Assembly: GCF_905404315.1 (NCBI RefSeq)
Contig: NC_066309.1
Coordinates: 5,704,001-5,768,000 of the forward strand
Length of the DNA: 64,000 bases
Direction of reading: 5' to 3'
DNA from: Leptidea sinapis
Taxonomy: Eukaryota > Arthropoda > Insecta > Lepidoptera > Pieridae
The position numbers and the translations under genes were made by a program. Below the pieces are notes generated by a model, which made no database searches, was not told the DNA's origin, and worked only from the letters and a program-made list of their open reading frames with translations. Shown here one piece after another: positions 43,166 through 54,776 of the stretch (its first letter is position 1; every line of letters starts with the position of its first letter).

Positions 43166-43526
43166 AAACTGCGTTTACTGCACACGACGTTATGCGACAG
43201 AATTGACATCTAAAGTTCTAATATATAACTACTAAATGAATACATCAAACAATTATCAAAAATACATAGGTATTAAAAAATCAAACTTGCTAAAGTATCA
43301 AATTCATTTGATTCCCGCAATTAACTTTAAGTTCGTGTATGTGTTTGAGCGGTGTCAGTGTAGTGGTGCGATTCGATTCGTCTCTGTTTTGAGAACGCGT
43401 CCTTAACATCATCTTTAGTTTGCCAATTCAGGCCTTTTGGTAGCCGATGCTGAAAAGCTACAGGAGATAGGTTGCTTGAAATTCGTATCAGTCAACGAAT
43501 TAAGAAAACTTGAGCAACGTGAGCAA

Positions 43527-43584
43527 ACGAAGAACTAAAAGAAAAGACTTTACGTCTGTAAAGTCTTTTCTTTTAGTTCTTCGT
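43527..43584. repeat. Perfect 26-bp inverted repeat with 6-nt loop
   Basis: Arms 43527-43552 and 43559-43584 are exact reverse complements around CGTCTG; arm start ACGAAGAACTAAAAGAAAAG. It lies ~120 bp right of the TTAA element. Confidence 0.95.
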
Positions 43585-44036
43585 ACTAATGTACAGACTA
43601 GGAGTTTGTAGAAGTAGGACAGACTAAGGGTTTGAGCCATACAACCATATCTTCGGCTTTCTTAATCTTCTTTTTCTTGTAACATCTTCGCAATGCAATG
43701 TCGAATGATTTTATAAAATGCCAAAGCCATGCCTTTTGTATTAAAATAGGTATAATTTAGTGTACTTTTGTGTGCTTCGTAATTTATCTTCCACATAGCA
43801 ACGTGAGTAAACAGGTACAGTACAGTAAAACAAACAAACAGTTTCAATAATCTAACTATCTAAAACTCGAAGTAAAAAAACTTAGGGCTTACATAAGTGT
43901 GGTAATTAGAAGACAAATTTATATTCTTTTTACTATAAAAAACACTTTTGAATACCACTGAATTTATTATAATGTGCATTCAAAAGCTCTGTTTCTAGAA
44001 TTTATATCAATTCACTAATATTCATTTAAATTATTA

Positions 44037-44166
44037 CCCCCTTATTCATAATGGTCCGCTAACTTTAAACAAGCGCTAAGGAGTGTTTTTTCTCATTCTG
44101 ACTTAGGTCAATAGAAGAAGACAGAGTGCGAATTAGCAATGCTTTAAGTCAGCAGACTTTATTAGA
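44037..44166 (-). repeat. MITE (CCCCCTTATTCATAAT family), partial
   Basis: Left end CCCCCTTATTCATAATGGTC intact; interior matches 54777-54914 in opposite orientation; the other end decays after CAGCAGACTTTATTA. Confidence 0.75.
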
Positions 44167-44607
44167 TATGTCTCATTTATTTCCTCCTGTTTGGGGTAAA
44201 TATGAAAAATCATAGTGTAAATATAAAACGGCCTACAGATTCTATACTTAACGCATATTCTAAATTAGAAGACAAGGCAGGCGAAAAATGATGCGAAGTA
44301 GCTTTTATTTTTAATCTTTGCCTTACTTTACAAGTTGTTACGTAATTATTTGGTAAATAGCTGACCCGGTAAACGTTGTTTTGCCATACAAATTATTTTT
44401 AGTGTTCGACGGTTTTTTCTCCCGCGTATTTTACAAATACAGCTAATTACTATGAAAAAGTATTTTAATTTTTTGGGTTAATATAATAGATATATATGAA
44501 ACTCACAAAAATTTGAATTTCTATTGGTAACAGAATTTTCAAAATCGGTTAAGTAGATCTAGAGATGAAGGCCGGCAATGCTCTTGTATTTGAGAAATCA
44601 CAAGAGC

Positions 44608-45963
44608 AATTGTGTGTGACGGACATCATTTCCACCTGAGGCTAAGAGTGAGAACTAAACGTAGCGTTTAATTTTTCTTTGGTAAGAACGACAGGTCCTA
44701 ATAGGTCAGACATAATAAATATGAACATTGATATACATAGACATACTAAACTTAATCTTTCCAAAGAAGTATCTACTCATATTATAAATACGAAAGTTTT
44801 CATGAATGTCTGGATGTATGGACCTGTGGAAATCTCAGCCCGACCTTCTGGCTTTCGAAAGAATTAGGTTGGTACCTACTAACATTATAAATATGAAAGT
44901 TTGAAAGGATGTATATTTGTTGCTCTTTCACGTGAAATCTACTAAATGGATTTTATTGAAACTTTGCAATAATATAGCTTACATTTCAGAATCACACTTA
45001 AATAACAGATATTGAAAGTAGATAATCTCTGTCCATAAAACATTATTTTAACAAATATTTGAATAGTTATGACGATGAACAACCGAGTGCGCGATATTGT
45101 GGTGCGGTCCGGTGACAGGTGGTGGGACGGGCTTGCGGGTGACCGGACTACTGCGGGTGGAGGGGTTATTAATTTTAAACGCCTACAGTTCCTATTAATT
45201 TGCATCTTCAATGACTACATATCGCAGGGTCAAACCTTAAAAGAAGCAGGCATACATTTGGGCATGCCATGTTTTTCCCACGGCTAACTCTACGTGACTC
45301 GCTCAGGCGTTTATAAATCAAATCGGCATGTTTATGTTGACTAAATAAATTGCTTAACATAATTTAGGAGGACAAAGGAATATATTGCAGTAACTACCTA
45401 AGTATATTTGCATTAGGTACTGTCAAGCATCATATACATACATCCGTACCTATCTATCCTAACAAACTATGGCGTTTATAATAACTTTTGGTGAAATCAT
45501 CATAAAAATTCTTAGTACAAATTATCATACATTACACAATATAGTTGTTCGAATACTTATATCTGGAGAACGGCTGGACGGATTTTCATAAATTTTTATT
45601 TGTTGGATTTGCCTCTGTCCCGTATCGCAGAATAATATAAAATAATTGAAAAATTTACGAAAAAAGAAAAAAACCTATCTTTCATTTCAAATTATCATCA
45701 CAATTTTCTATAGGGTAATCTTTTTTATGTAAAAGGAGGAGTAAAGAGCGTACGGGCCACCTGGTGTTAACTGAATAACTGATCACCGCCGCCCGCATTC
45801 TCTAGGAACACCACCTCTGGTTTAGTATGTCTATGTATATCAATGTACATATTTATTATGTCTGACCTATTAGGACCTGTCGTTCTCACCAAAGAGAATT
45901 TAAACACTACGTTTAGTTCTCACTCTTAGCCTCAGGTGGAAATGATGTCCGTCACACACAATT
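44608..45963. repeat. Pair of 144-bp inverted repeats, 1.07 kb apart
   Basis: 44608-44751 and 45820-45963 are reverse complements with few mismatches (shared ends AATTGTGTGTGACGGACATC and ATACATAGACATACTAAAC). The spacer holds no recognised gene; 45733-45816 is a LINE family P tail that directly abuts the right arm. This could be a fold-back element or an inverted duplication. Confidence 0.7.
45733..45816 (-). repeat. LINE family P 3'-end fragment
   Basis: AAAAGGAGGAGTAAAGAGCG, CACCTGGTGTTAA and GATCACCGCCGCCCGCATTC match the other family P tails. Confidence 0.7.
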
Positions 45964-46570
45964 ATTGATTTAATATGAATGCCGCTATGCTTGACTATGT
46001 TTTTGTAGAGTTTTATTTCCCATAATAGTATGGGATTTTCAACTTGACAAAGACTAAATTAGATGCATAAATTATTGTGCACTAAGCAATATAAGTAACT
46101 TTAATATTTTAATTATCCCACGCGAACTCTTATTTTCTGGGATGAAAAAGTATTTAAAGTGTTGACCGGCAACATGGCAAATTTTACGAAATAAGGTTCA
46201 TAAGTTTTTGTGTACTAACGCTATATAAGTTACTAAAGTTTTCAACTTACCCACGGGAACTCCTTAATTTTACTGGATATAAAGTATCTAATATGTAGAC
46301 CGGCAATATAGGTATCAACATGCCACATTTTATTTAATTATGTGCATAATTTTATGTGTACTACGCTATATCAGTAACTATAGGTTTTGAACTGTCCCAT
46401 GGGAACACTTTAATTTTCCTGGATGAAAAGTATCTCAGATGTTGACCGGGGATGTAAGGTATCATCATGCAAAATTTCAATTAAATCGGTCATGTAGTTT
46501 CAGAGATTAGCCCGTACAAACAGACAGAGAAGCAAACAATTTCAAAAAAATCGGGACTTGTTTTATTTCT
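45964..46570 (+). repeat. Three degenerate tandem units and a dispersed-repeat tail
   Basis: The segment CCCACGGGAACTC.TTAATTTT.CTGGATGAAAAGTAT recurs at about 46118, 46251 and 46398, each followed by TGT.GACCGG; the last unit runs into ATTAAATCGGTCATGTAGTT and GAGATTAGCCCGTACAAAC. This is a widely dispersed insect repeat type; the class is not certain. Confidence 0.6.
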
Positions 46571-47084
46571 CTTCTTACAACCCCCTGACTCGGTTTTGAT
46601 CATTTTTTTTCTTTGTACAGAAATTAGGTCTCTACAGATTTATTATATGTATAGATTAGCAACTTAGTTACAATGAACAGTCGAAACTTATATTACTTAC
46701 ATAATTATTGAGCTCTCAACTAAAGCCATTAAATGAAAAAAAAATCACAAAGTTCACTTGATACGATCCAAAAACCTAGATCAGGCGAAATAGGAGGCTT
46801 TTTCTTCTTCAATATCCGTCTCAATCTAATCACATTCAGTCAGTCAGGGTAGGATCTGAAGAAAAACTTGTCCCATCCGAGTTGGATATTTGTTGAGGCT
46901 AATTTTGTTAAACCTTAAATCCAAAGTAGTAAGTCTCTTTTCCAATTTTTTTCAACTAATCCGTTTCTCTTAAAAAACAGGTCCAACCAGTCTACCGAGA
47001 TAGTTTATTATCTTGAAACTGTTAGATATAATTTTTTGTACAACAAAATGTAAACCAGTGTGGACAATTTCTGTTATTTCAGAT
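46571..47084. other. Intergenic, unassigned
   Basis: AT-rich sequence without ORF or clear repeat. Confidence 0.35.
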
Positions 47085-47190
47085 TATCATTATCAATCCC
47101 GCATCGTTCATAAAATTTTGTTTTTCAAATTTTATTTGTGTATTAATCCTAGAAGTGGGGGTTATCACTTTAAAAAAAAACAACATATTG
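47085..47190 (+). repeat. Tail of the tRNA-like composite repeat
   Basis: CCCGCATCGTTCATAAAATT, then GTGTATTAATCCTAGAAGTG and GGTTATCACTTTAAAAA, matching 21555-21640 without the tRNA-like head. Confidence 0.65.
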
Positions 47191-47639
47191 TTTATAGTTT
47201 TCTTTGACCTTTTCTATTATTTCTTGTAAACCTTTTTCATTATAATTCTTTGGTTTTGGCTCATAGCTTCGTAGGATTGTGAAAATAGGGTTAAGGATTT
47301 TGTCTTATTATAACGCGCCGCCTTGTTTTAGATTTGCCCAAAGGAGTGTCACAAATTTTCCCCCCAAAACAAAACTCCCTCCCCATGTACTAGCAAATGA
47401 TACACTGTAGTAGATGATCGCCCAAGCAGTTATTACCCTGTCCCCGCCGCGGGGAGTGGAGAGGAAGAGCAAGCGGACGAGCGACGCAACGCAAAGTTCG
47501 CTGACACCAACGAAAAACTTTCGCGCCAATTTTTGGGAAACGAAAATATTCTAGTGAAAAAATCTTTTTATCCCTATGTGACCTGCGTAAACAAAATATA
47601 TAAACAATAAATACAAGGGTACAGTTTAGAATGAACAGA
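47191..47639. other. Intergenic, unassigned, locally GC-richer
   Basis: 47310-47530 is richer in C and G (CCCTGTCCCCGCCGCGGGG). No protein motif recognised. Confidence 0.3.
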
Positions 47640-48130
47640 ATTGAAATGAGTTACGTAACCTTGGGCTTGTGAGTTTCGCCAGCTGTATGGTCTATGCATG
47701 GCAGAACTTCTTTTGCCTGTCTGTATCCATCTACTTCTATCCAGTATTTATCATGGAGCTTAGCCATCCAGAGGGGAGGAGCTCTGATGATTCTTGCCTA
47801 ATTGCTGTCATCTCCAAGCCCCTCCTGGCCAGTTAGTCAGCGACATCACTATCTCTTTAGCAACTATAACCCTTGACCTATTGAAGTATTAGATGGTTTT
47901 TGTTATCACATGGGTAACTCCGACAGTAAAGAACAACTGTATAGGTGACAGAGTTGCTTTGTAGATCTTGTAGTAAAGATTTACTACCTGAAAAGATGTC
48001 TATGATATTCATTCAGTGCTTTGTCTCCAACACCTATGGAGCCGGAAGAAGTAGAGCAAGCAACACTTCTGATTCTTAAATTAGTATGCGGCCACCAGAC
48101 TCTTGCGCCGTAACATATCACAGAACATAA
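47640..48130 (-). pseudogene. Decayed LINE C-terminal region with RNase H remnant
   Basis: The minus strand in broken frames shows DVADWLARRGLEMTAI-like and HDKYWIEVDGYRQAKEVLP-like segments that follow RNase H in some insect LINEs. Many stops. Confidence 0.45.
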
Positions 48131-48431
48131 TTATCACAAATATTTATTTTCGCCTATATATGGTTGCCAGTATTCAGCTTGTCAAGTAGGTGAATGAAAT
48201 TGTAAATGAAAGAACAAAAAAAATGCGAATGGTTGTGTATGATAAATTATTTACGGCTAGATACATCATGATTACAAGTTTTTTTAATAATGAAGATTTG
48301 AATGTTTGTAATGTAAATATAGTATCATATGCCTAGAATATATTATTGTGTGATTAAAATTACCGACTGCACCAGAGTCCAGAGGTGTTACAATTCAAAT
48401 GTTCAGCACTCATTTAAAATAATATTTGTTT

Positions 48432-48437
48432 TTTATT
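48432..48437 (-). terminator. boca polyadenylation signal
   Basis: AATAAA on the minus strand, ~82 nt after the stop codon. Confidence 0.5.
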
Positions 48438-48518
48438 TACCATTTCTTTATAAATTATTATTCGATAACTGCATATGATAATAAAAAAATATTTTAACTT
48501 AAAGTTATTTATGTTAAT

Positions 48519-49463
48519 CTATAGTTCATCTCGAATTGCTGTATTTTTTACATCAGGATTTTTGCCATTGTAAACATGACTTTCCAACTGAACATCTTTT
48601 AACTCATTTTGCTCTAAAAGATATTCTTTTGCTGTCCAGGCTTGAGATCCATCTTTGAACATAAATATAGCTCTATCATCATCCACTAAATACCTGAAAA
48701 AAAGAGTATTCTTTATTTAACTAAAAATAATATGAGTGAGTGAGTGAGCGAGTAATTTTGAAAATGCCCTTCGTTCTATCTAAGAAAACATCTTTTGAAT
48801 ATTAACACAAATAACTTTGATTTAATATAAAAAGTATATTATACAAAAATCATATTCGATGATTCTATTTATTAATTAAAAAAACTCACTTCAATATATG
48901 TATATATATATTTTTTTTATATAAGAGGGGGCAAACTATACTATGGTGAATTAAAACATTAAAATTAATACCTTTCAGTTTGAATGTGATTACTCCAAAG
49001 ACCTGTTTGCCAAATTTTAGTTAATTCTTCAGTTCTTGCTCGCGATGGCTTATTGGCTACAGTCACAAACATCATTAATGTCTGACCCTTCTTAGTTTGT
49101 TGTAAGACAGCTTCTGGGTTGGACATGTCAAGTTTAGTTAAATCTAGGCTTGGACGCTTGCGTAAATGCTCAGGAAGCTCATCTTCTGGTAATTCTTCTT
49201 CATCTTCTTCCCATTGATCATAGAGCCTAGAATATATTATTTGAAATGAATACTCAATAAATACATTATTTTCTATACTGATACAAATTATAATAACAAT
49301 CAGTAGAAAGTGTCTTTATTATTATATCTACATACCTTTGCATATCAGCATCACTAAAATCTCTGATGTCTTTCTTTGCCCAGTCTGGTTTTTCTTCACC
49401 AGTATATTTCTTTGTATGTATAACAGAAATACAAAGGAATATTATTAACATTAACTTCTTCAT
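48519..49463 (-). CDS. boca: boca/MESD, ER chaperone for LDL-receptor-family proteins (3 exons)
   Basis: Coding exons on the minus strand: 49336-49463, 48972-49226 and 48519-48693; GT/AG junctions in frame, 185 aa. Residues 1-17 are a signal peptide (MKKLMLIIFLCISVIHT). The MESD domain follows: DWAKKDIRDFSDADMQRLYDQW, LPEHLRKRPSLDLTKLD, QTLMMFVTV, LTKIWQTGLWSNHIQTERY, DRAIFMFKDGSQAW and AKEYLLEQ. The C-terminus is RDEL, a KDEL-type ER retrieval signal. Boca/MESD folds the beta-propeller/EGF modules of LRP5/6/arrow and yolk-protein receptors and is needed for Wnt signalling and yolk uptake (family knowledge). Length matches fly boca (about 180 aa). It is divergent from spinster with 1.1 kb between start codons. 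Confidence 0.95.
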
Positions 49464-50597
49464 TATAAGATTGACTCGGTAATAAAAAATATATAATCTA
49501 TAAGTTTTATGAAATTTAAAACGTCTTGCTATTTATTTATTAATTCGGCACTGCACAATTATAAGCATAGAACAAACCATATAACCCTAAAGGTTATCAT
49601 ACCATCAAGTGCGAATTACTTAGTGTAGTGCGGTTAGCCGTACAGAAATCTTTCCAACTTTCTACGTTTTAAGTTATGCATAAAAACTTAAAAAGATGTA
49701 TTGATAAAACAACACATTCCTCCTTGACCCTTGTAAATTGTTATGCCTTCAGAAGTTCAGGCGGCCTCAGCCTTGCATCCTATGATCATCAGTTAATATT
49801 TTATTTGGTATTTCCTCTAAGTTCTAACGACGATGCCTATTATCAATTTCATAAAATTTCAAAAATATACAACTCGGGTAAATCAACATGACATGATGAT
49901 ATCTGTGACCTGTCACCTGACTCGAATGCGGAATGACGTTTGTGCACAGTGTGCTTAAAAGTTTTTTTTTCTTTTCATTATCTCGTACGAAAAAGAAAAT
50001 TTATTTTAATTTAAAAGTATTTTTTTGTGAAATCAGTGAATAATATTGAATATTTAGACACGATTGAAAATTAGTGCCCGAAATATATACTGCCTAATAG
50101 GTCTCGCTACCAAGCCATAAATCTTATACAGCAATTGTCACGTTGTTAGTAATAGAGTATAGAATTAGTATTTATATTCTGTAGTCAGTACACTTGTGAG
50201 TCTGACTTGGCCTAAAGGTAACATACCAGGCCATAAACTCAAAAAAAAAAAAAATTAGTCTGACTTTGTGAGTTGTGTAAATATAAATGTGTACTGTGTA
50301 GTTGTCATTTGTCACTGTTCTGTAATGAACGTGTCGCGACTTAAACGGAACTTTTTGATTTAACATTTTAAATTTATTAAGATTTGTATTCTATTTTTTT
50401 GTGAATTTATGATAATTACATTGCGTTGAACTTTACATGTCGTCAATATACTTTAGTTTCATATGAGTGAATTCCGAATTGTTTAAGTCTCGGTAGTTTT
50501 TAACTTTTGACTCGGCTTTCGGCGTTCAAATAAATTGTGTTGATTCTGAACGTGTTATATATATATACCACAGTGTTTTCTGTTAGTCGTGAACATC
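49464..50597. other. boca/spinster divergent intergenic region
   Basis: Shared upstream region of the two divergent genes. No coding sequence is supported. It holds the 48-bp LINE tail insertion at 50209-50256. The spinster 5' UTR and promoter should lie in 50270-50597. Confidence 0.5.
50209..50256 (+). mobile_element. Extremely 5'-truncated copy of the 568-5679 LINE (tail only)
   Basis: GGCCTAAAGGT, ACCAGGCCATAAACTC and a poly(A) run reproduce the last ~35 bp of the intact LINE. AGTCTGACTT at 50199-50208 and 50257-50266 is the target-site duplication. GACTT also matches the LINE, so microhomology may have guided 5' joining. Confidence 0.85.
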
Positions 50598-50799
50598 ATG
50601 GACCAGAACAGTATTACTCCTAATACATCAAATCAGCAGCTTGTGATTAATGGTGATAATGATTCCGCCACAGCACTTCTTCAAGAAAGACAGGGTAGAA
50701 GGAATACCTTGAGAGAAGTTTCTTTCAAAGAATACATGACGGTTGGAATATTATGCTTCATCAATCTCATTAATTATATGGATAGATTTACTATAGCAG
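50598..50799 (+). CDS. spin: spinster-type MFS transporter, first coding exon (partial)
   Basis: 67 codons plus one base, ending in donor GTACTT at 50800. The start is ATG 50598 (context CATCATGG). Residues 1-40 form a polar cytosolic N-terminus; the first membrane segment follows (YMTVGILCFINLINYMDRFTIAG), matching the conserved NLxNYMDRxTIAG signature of Spinster/SPNS proteins. These are late-endosomal/lysosomal and plasma-membrane transporters of sphingolipids and lysophospholipids (family knowledge). The split Gly codon (G/GN) agrees with the usual AG-V continuation. No further spinster exon was found up to 64000, so the following intron would exceed 13 kb and contain the Polinton. Confidence 0.85.
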
Positions 50800-51289
50800 G
50801 TACTTAATTATTTTTATTATAATCTAATAGGATTTGTTTATCACATCTTGAATTCAGTTTTCATGAGGCCAAATCAAATTTTATATTCAATACAAGAAAA
50901 TATAATTTCAATATAGTTTTGCGGCACTCTGGTCATTACTTGACTTAATTCCAGGATTAGTTATATATTACTAAGCTGCTAGCTGATTAAATACAGTGGT
51001 TACTAAAACTAAAACCATGAACTTAATTATTTATGATTGACAAACATTATATAGTGTTCTTGTTTGCATGTTAACAGTGTGCTGGATGAATCTGAATATG
51101 GTAGGAGCTACAAATGTATCATTCTTACCCAATCATCATGTTTTCTTGCCAGAGAAAGAAATGTTTGTGAAGCTACGAAACACTAAAGTTGAAGCCCCAA
51201 CCATCAAGTTTTTTCGCATCACTTGCTGAATTGACTACCATACTAACTGCTTAACATCTATCATAGTAGATGTCAGATGTGTTTTTTTT

Positions 51290-51480
51290 TTTAAGGAATA
51301 GGAGGACAAACAAGCGTACAGGTCACCTGGTGTTAAGTGATCACCGCCGCCCACATTCTCTTGCAACACCAGAGGAATCACATGAGCTTTTTTATAAGGT
51401 ACCCATGTTGTATCGTCCCGGAAATGCCGCACAAGGAAGGTCATTCCACAACTTTGTAGTACGTGGAAGAAAGCTCCTTT
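51290..51480 (-). pseudogene. LINE family P C-terminal fragment
   Basis: The minus strand encodes FLVRHFRDDTTW, then VIPLVLQENVGGGDHLTPGD, the family P C-terminus and 3' end; 5'-truncated. Confidence 0.7.
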
Positions 51481-51719
51481 ATTTATATTTAATGTAAAGA
51501 ATTAATCTCAGAATATATAAATCATGTTAAATAAAAAAACAAAACCTAAATATACATAATTACTTGCCTTTAAGTTTTATTAGTCAATCTGTTATAAAAT
51601 ATTTGATTTATCAATCTGTACCACTACACCCAGGTCCAATCCTGGACCACTATCTTCCATATATATTGCGTAAAAGGTATTTATTTTCTCAAAATTGATT
51701 CCTTTAGAATTCTTTTTAA

Positions 51720-52290
51720 TGTAATTTCTAATAACTACTAGATACTACTACCGCTTCGGAAACAAATGGTGCTCTGAGAGAGAAGAAGTGGCGCAAGAAA
51801 CTCTCCCAGCATTCTTTTGTTTGCTCTCTTTTCAATAAAAATATACAATATTGTACAGTCATTTCTATCTCTATAAAATAATCACAATGTCTAGTCCCAG
51901 GCTGTCCGATCATTTAGATATTCAGCAGTGGAGTAATAGGATTTACAACAGAGCCATTTTTTTATAAAACATTTAACTTTATTTATAGATAATGCCTGAA
52001 CAGTAGCTGGGACTTTATTATAGAAGTGTATACATTTACCCTTAAAGCTATTATGTATCTTATGAAGCCTACTAGAATTAGTTACAAGCAATCCCTTATT
52101 TCTAGTGTTACAATAATGAAAATCACTATTCAGAGCATTTTTGTGAACATATATTAAATTTTCATAAATGTACTGACAATGAACAGTCACAATATTTATT
52201 TCTTTAAATTTTTCTTTGAGAGACTGTCTATAACCAAGCTGATATATAGCACGAATGTCATAATATGTAATGAAATTCTCCATTGTTATT
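51720..52290 (-). pseudogene. LINE family E, C-terminal RT fragment with 3' end
   Basis: Minus-strand frame from 52283 to 51891 reads MENFITYYDIRAIYQLGYRQ, HYCNTRNKGLLVTNSSRLHK, CIHFYNKVPATVQALSI and YYSTAEYLNDRTAWD, a typical C-terminal tail of insect LINE RT ORFs. The 3' UTR (51720-51890) matches 26090-26235. 5'-truncated. Confidence 0.7.
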
Positions 52291-52445
52291 TGGCTTTCAT
52301 CTTTGCCATTCGCTTCCAGCCATGTATTACTTTTTTCTGTTCGTTCTAACGCTCATAAACATTTTCAATCAAGGAATCAAATTCTTTATTTTCGTATAAA
52401 CATGGTATGTTACGATTGTATAATCTTACAGTTTCACATGTTTCG

Positions 52446-52600
52446 TCAGTGGATCCTGTAGATGAAGCCACAACCTGAGAGTTGAACAAAGCAAACAGAA
52501 TTTTATAACGAGGCGGTACTCGAACGGTTAGCTCAGTTGGTTAGAGCACCAGCACGGAGCGCCGGAGGTCGTGGTTTATAAAGTTTTGTTTTTCAAATTT
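52446..52600 (+). repeat. Composite tRNA-like repeat, truncated copy
   Basis: GATCCTGTAGATGAAGCC block followed by GAACGGTTAGCTCAGTTGGT and CACGGAGCGCCGG; the T arm and acceptor 3' strand are missing. Confidence 0.7.
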
Positions 52601-53100
52601 GTTGTGTATGTTTTGTCAGGTTTAACTAGGCATGCTAATTAATTCAATACAGTAAGTGGTATAAGTTAAATAACACATAACAAGATTAGGTGATGAAATA
52701 TGTCTACATGTCAGAAACAATATTATTAATTAATATAGATACTAATAAAAAAAAATACAGGATTACAGACTCGAATAATAATTACATAATAACAGACTAA
52801 CATAATAATAATAAATATTGTCTAATTAATTATTAATAAAAAAGTTTCACATTTTATGTTATCACATAATTCGTATTCAGAAATTCTTTAGTCGTATAAA
52901 ATAATCGCTCACTTAACCAGTGTTCAAGTTTTTTCTTAAAAAGTCTTTTATTTAATCATTTTAAATTAATGGGCAGTTTATTGTATATTTTGACATATAG
53001 CAAGACAGCTTTTGTCATACTGCAAGGTCAGTGGGATTTTGTTGAAAATTAGTCTGTTTGGATCCCGGCCAATATAAAAAGAATAGTGATGTACATAATG
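52600..53100. other. Putative spinster intron 1, AT-rich
   Basis: Very AT-rich, no gene. LINE-like protein relics begin near 52960. Confidence 0.35.
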
Positions 53101-53335
53101 TTAATACTTGAAACAATCAAACTCGCAATTCCATCTACTAGGCTCTGTAAAGTTGGTAAATCTTTTAAAGTGGATTGTGTTATGTTTTATAATAAACTCC
53201 CAAATGATATTAAAATTACCAATTAAAAAAGTTAAATGTATCGTAATAAATAAATTAACATCTAAGGCTTTTTATAATGTGAAAGATTATTTGAATGATA
53301 AAGATATTTGGAATTAATGTTTTTAAATTTTGTCA
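53101..53335 (+). pseudogene. LINE C-terminal RT fragment (family E type)
   Basis: Broken frame with MFYNKLPNDIKITN-like and KLTSKAFYNVKDYLNDKDIW segments. Confidence 0.6.
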
Positions 53336-53401
53336 ATGAACATTGTTACACTCATTTGAATGCTATTGTAACTTTTGTACTTCATCCTGACTTGCACTAA
53401 A

Positions 53402-53796
53402 TCTATATGTATAAAAATGAATTGCTGTTAGTCTCGCAAAAACTCGAGAACGGCTGGATCGATTTTTCTAATTTTGGTCTTGAATTATTTGTGGAAGTCC
53501 AGGGAAGGTTTAAACGGTGAATAAATATGAAAGTGTTCGGAATTAAATAAAAACAACAATTTTGTTTTTCCTTTGATGTGTCCCCCGTCGTCCGATATTT
53601 GTTTAGTATGAACATATTTTCTATAAGAGAATTTATTGACGCACGGTTTGACAGTTCAGCTGTGAAACAATTTCATTACAACAACAGGAAGTATATTTTA
53701 CGAAATAATTCTTGATGTTATGATATATTATTGACAAATAATAAAAATCATTATTTTACTTATTGTATACAGAATAACGTCTGTCGGGTCAACTAG
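53402..53796 (+). mobile_element. Non-autonomous Helitron
   Basis: Starts TCTATATGTATAAAAATG after an A, ends CTAG before a T; the hairpin ACAGA..TCTGT precedes CGGGTCAACTAG. 395 bp, non-coding. Confidence 0.8.
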
Positions 53797-54776
53797 TAAC
53801 TTATAAAGTTTTACAGTGAATAAAGGTTTTTTGAATTTGCATAACTTGATATAAAATCGTCGTCATCATCTATCACGTATTCTTCTACCCTGTTCTACCC
53901 ATTTCTGTAAATCCTCGTCTTACAGTGTGTCGTAATTAATGGATAGCTCTTAATTATTTCTTACATAATGGTTTACGAATGTTTGCACAATATGATAAGG
54001 GTCTTTGTTACACATAGCATATGGATTACGTAGTTTCAAACTAAAATGATGCAAATGATCTTGATGCATTACTGGAAGCATATTAAAGTTGACTTCTCAC
54101 ACATAATTAGTTTATTTTTTAATTAAATAAGACTGAAAGCTGAAGTTCAGAGTTTTTATGGTTTGCGCATAGTCGTTGGTGTTTCTAAATTCGCAGCCTT
54201 CCAAAAAAAGACAAACACCCAACTGAGAGACTGGCCACGCGGAATAGGCTATAAATTGACCACGAGTTTACCAATTCTACAATGTTTTTTATCTATTTGT
54301 GATGATTTCATGTGCAAAAGGGTCGTCGGAGACTACTGTTTGTTGTTAGTATATGACATATTATGTACACGTACAGGTTCAAACACATCGACTTATTTTC
54401 TAATGTCCGATGTTTATCTTCAAAGCGTTTTAAGTTGTATTGATAATGCTCGGGCTGTTTCATTCCGAGTCACTTTTTATTTGTAACGTCGACTGTCAAT
54501 GTTCACTCACAGGACACCCACGACGAGTGCGTGACTGTTGAGAACGATCCTTGAATGTTGCGTCACGCGTGCGTGGGCGATCGAACCCGTCGGACTCTGG
54601 ATTGGGAGCGGGAGAGCAAGCCCCAATTATTTAGAAATGTCTCGAACATTATTGTAAATTCTTGGTTTGTTAGAAAAAAGTGAGTTAGGTGCGTGTCTAA
54701 ATCGCATATGTAGGTAGGTATTATCTAATCAGGGGCGTGCATTTACTAGATGGTGAGGTTGGCACGGTGAGTCTAA
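53797..54776. other. Putative spinster intron 1, unassigned
   Basis: No supported gene. A 107-codon open frame at 54163-54486 has no ATG at its start and no known motif. Confidence 0.35.

Larger units (their letters stand above)
40521..43406. mobile_element. TTAA-flanked 2.88-kb non-autonomous DNA element with internal satellite arrays
   Basis: TTAA at 40521-40524 and 43403-43406. The body 40525-43402 starts GGACGCGTTTACGAA and ends, inverted, GGACGCGTTCTCAAA. No transposase ORF. Two tandem arrays of ~99-bp units lie inside (41224-41535 and 42445-43165). TTAA targets fit piggyBac-type transposition, but the termini are not the usual CCC-type and the inverted repeat is short, so the superfamily is uncertain. 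Confidence 0.6.

Noticed and set aside
44360..44400. Helitron 3' end on the minus strand
   Set aside because: GGGTCAGCTA is followed by T in place of the final G and no 5' end was found; at most a degraded fragment.
54163..54486. 107-codon ORF in the putative spinster intron
   Set aside because: Begins with a non-ATG codon and has no recognisable domain.
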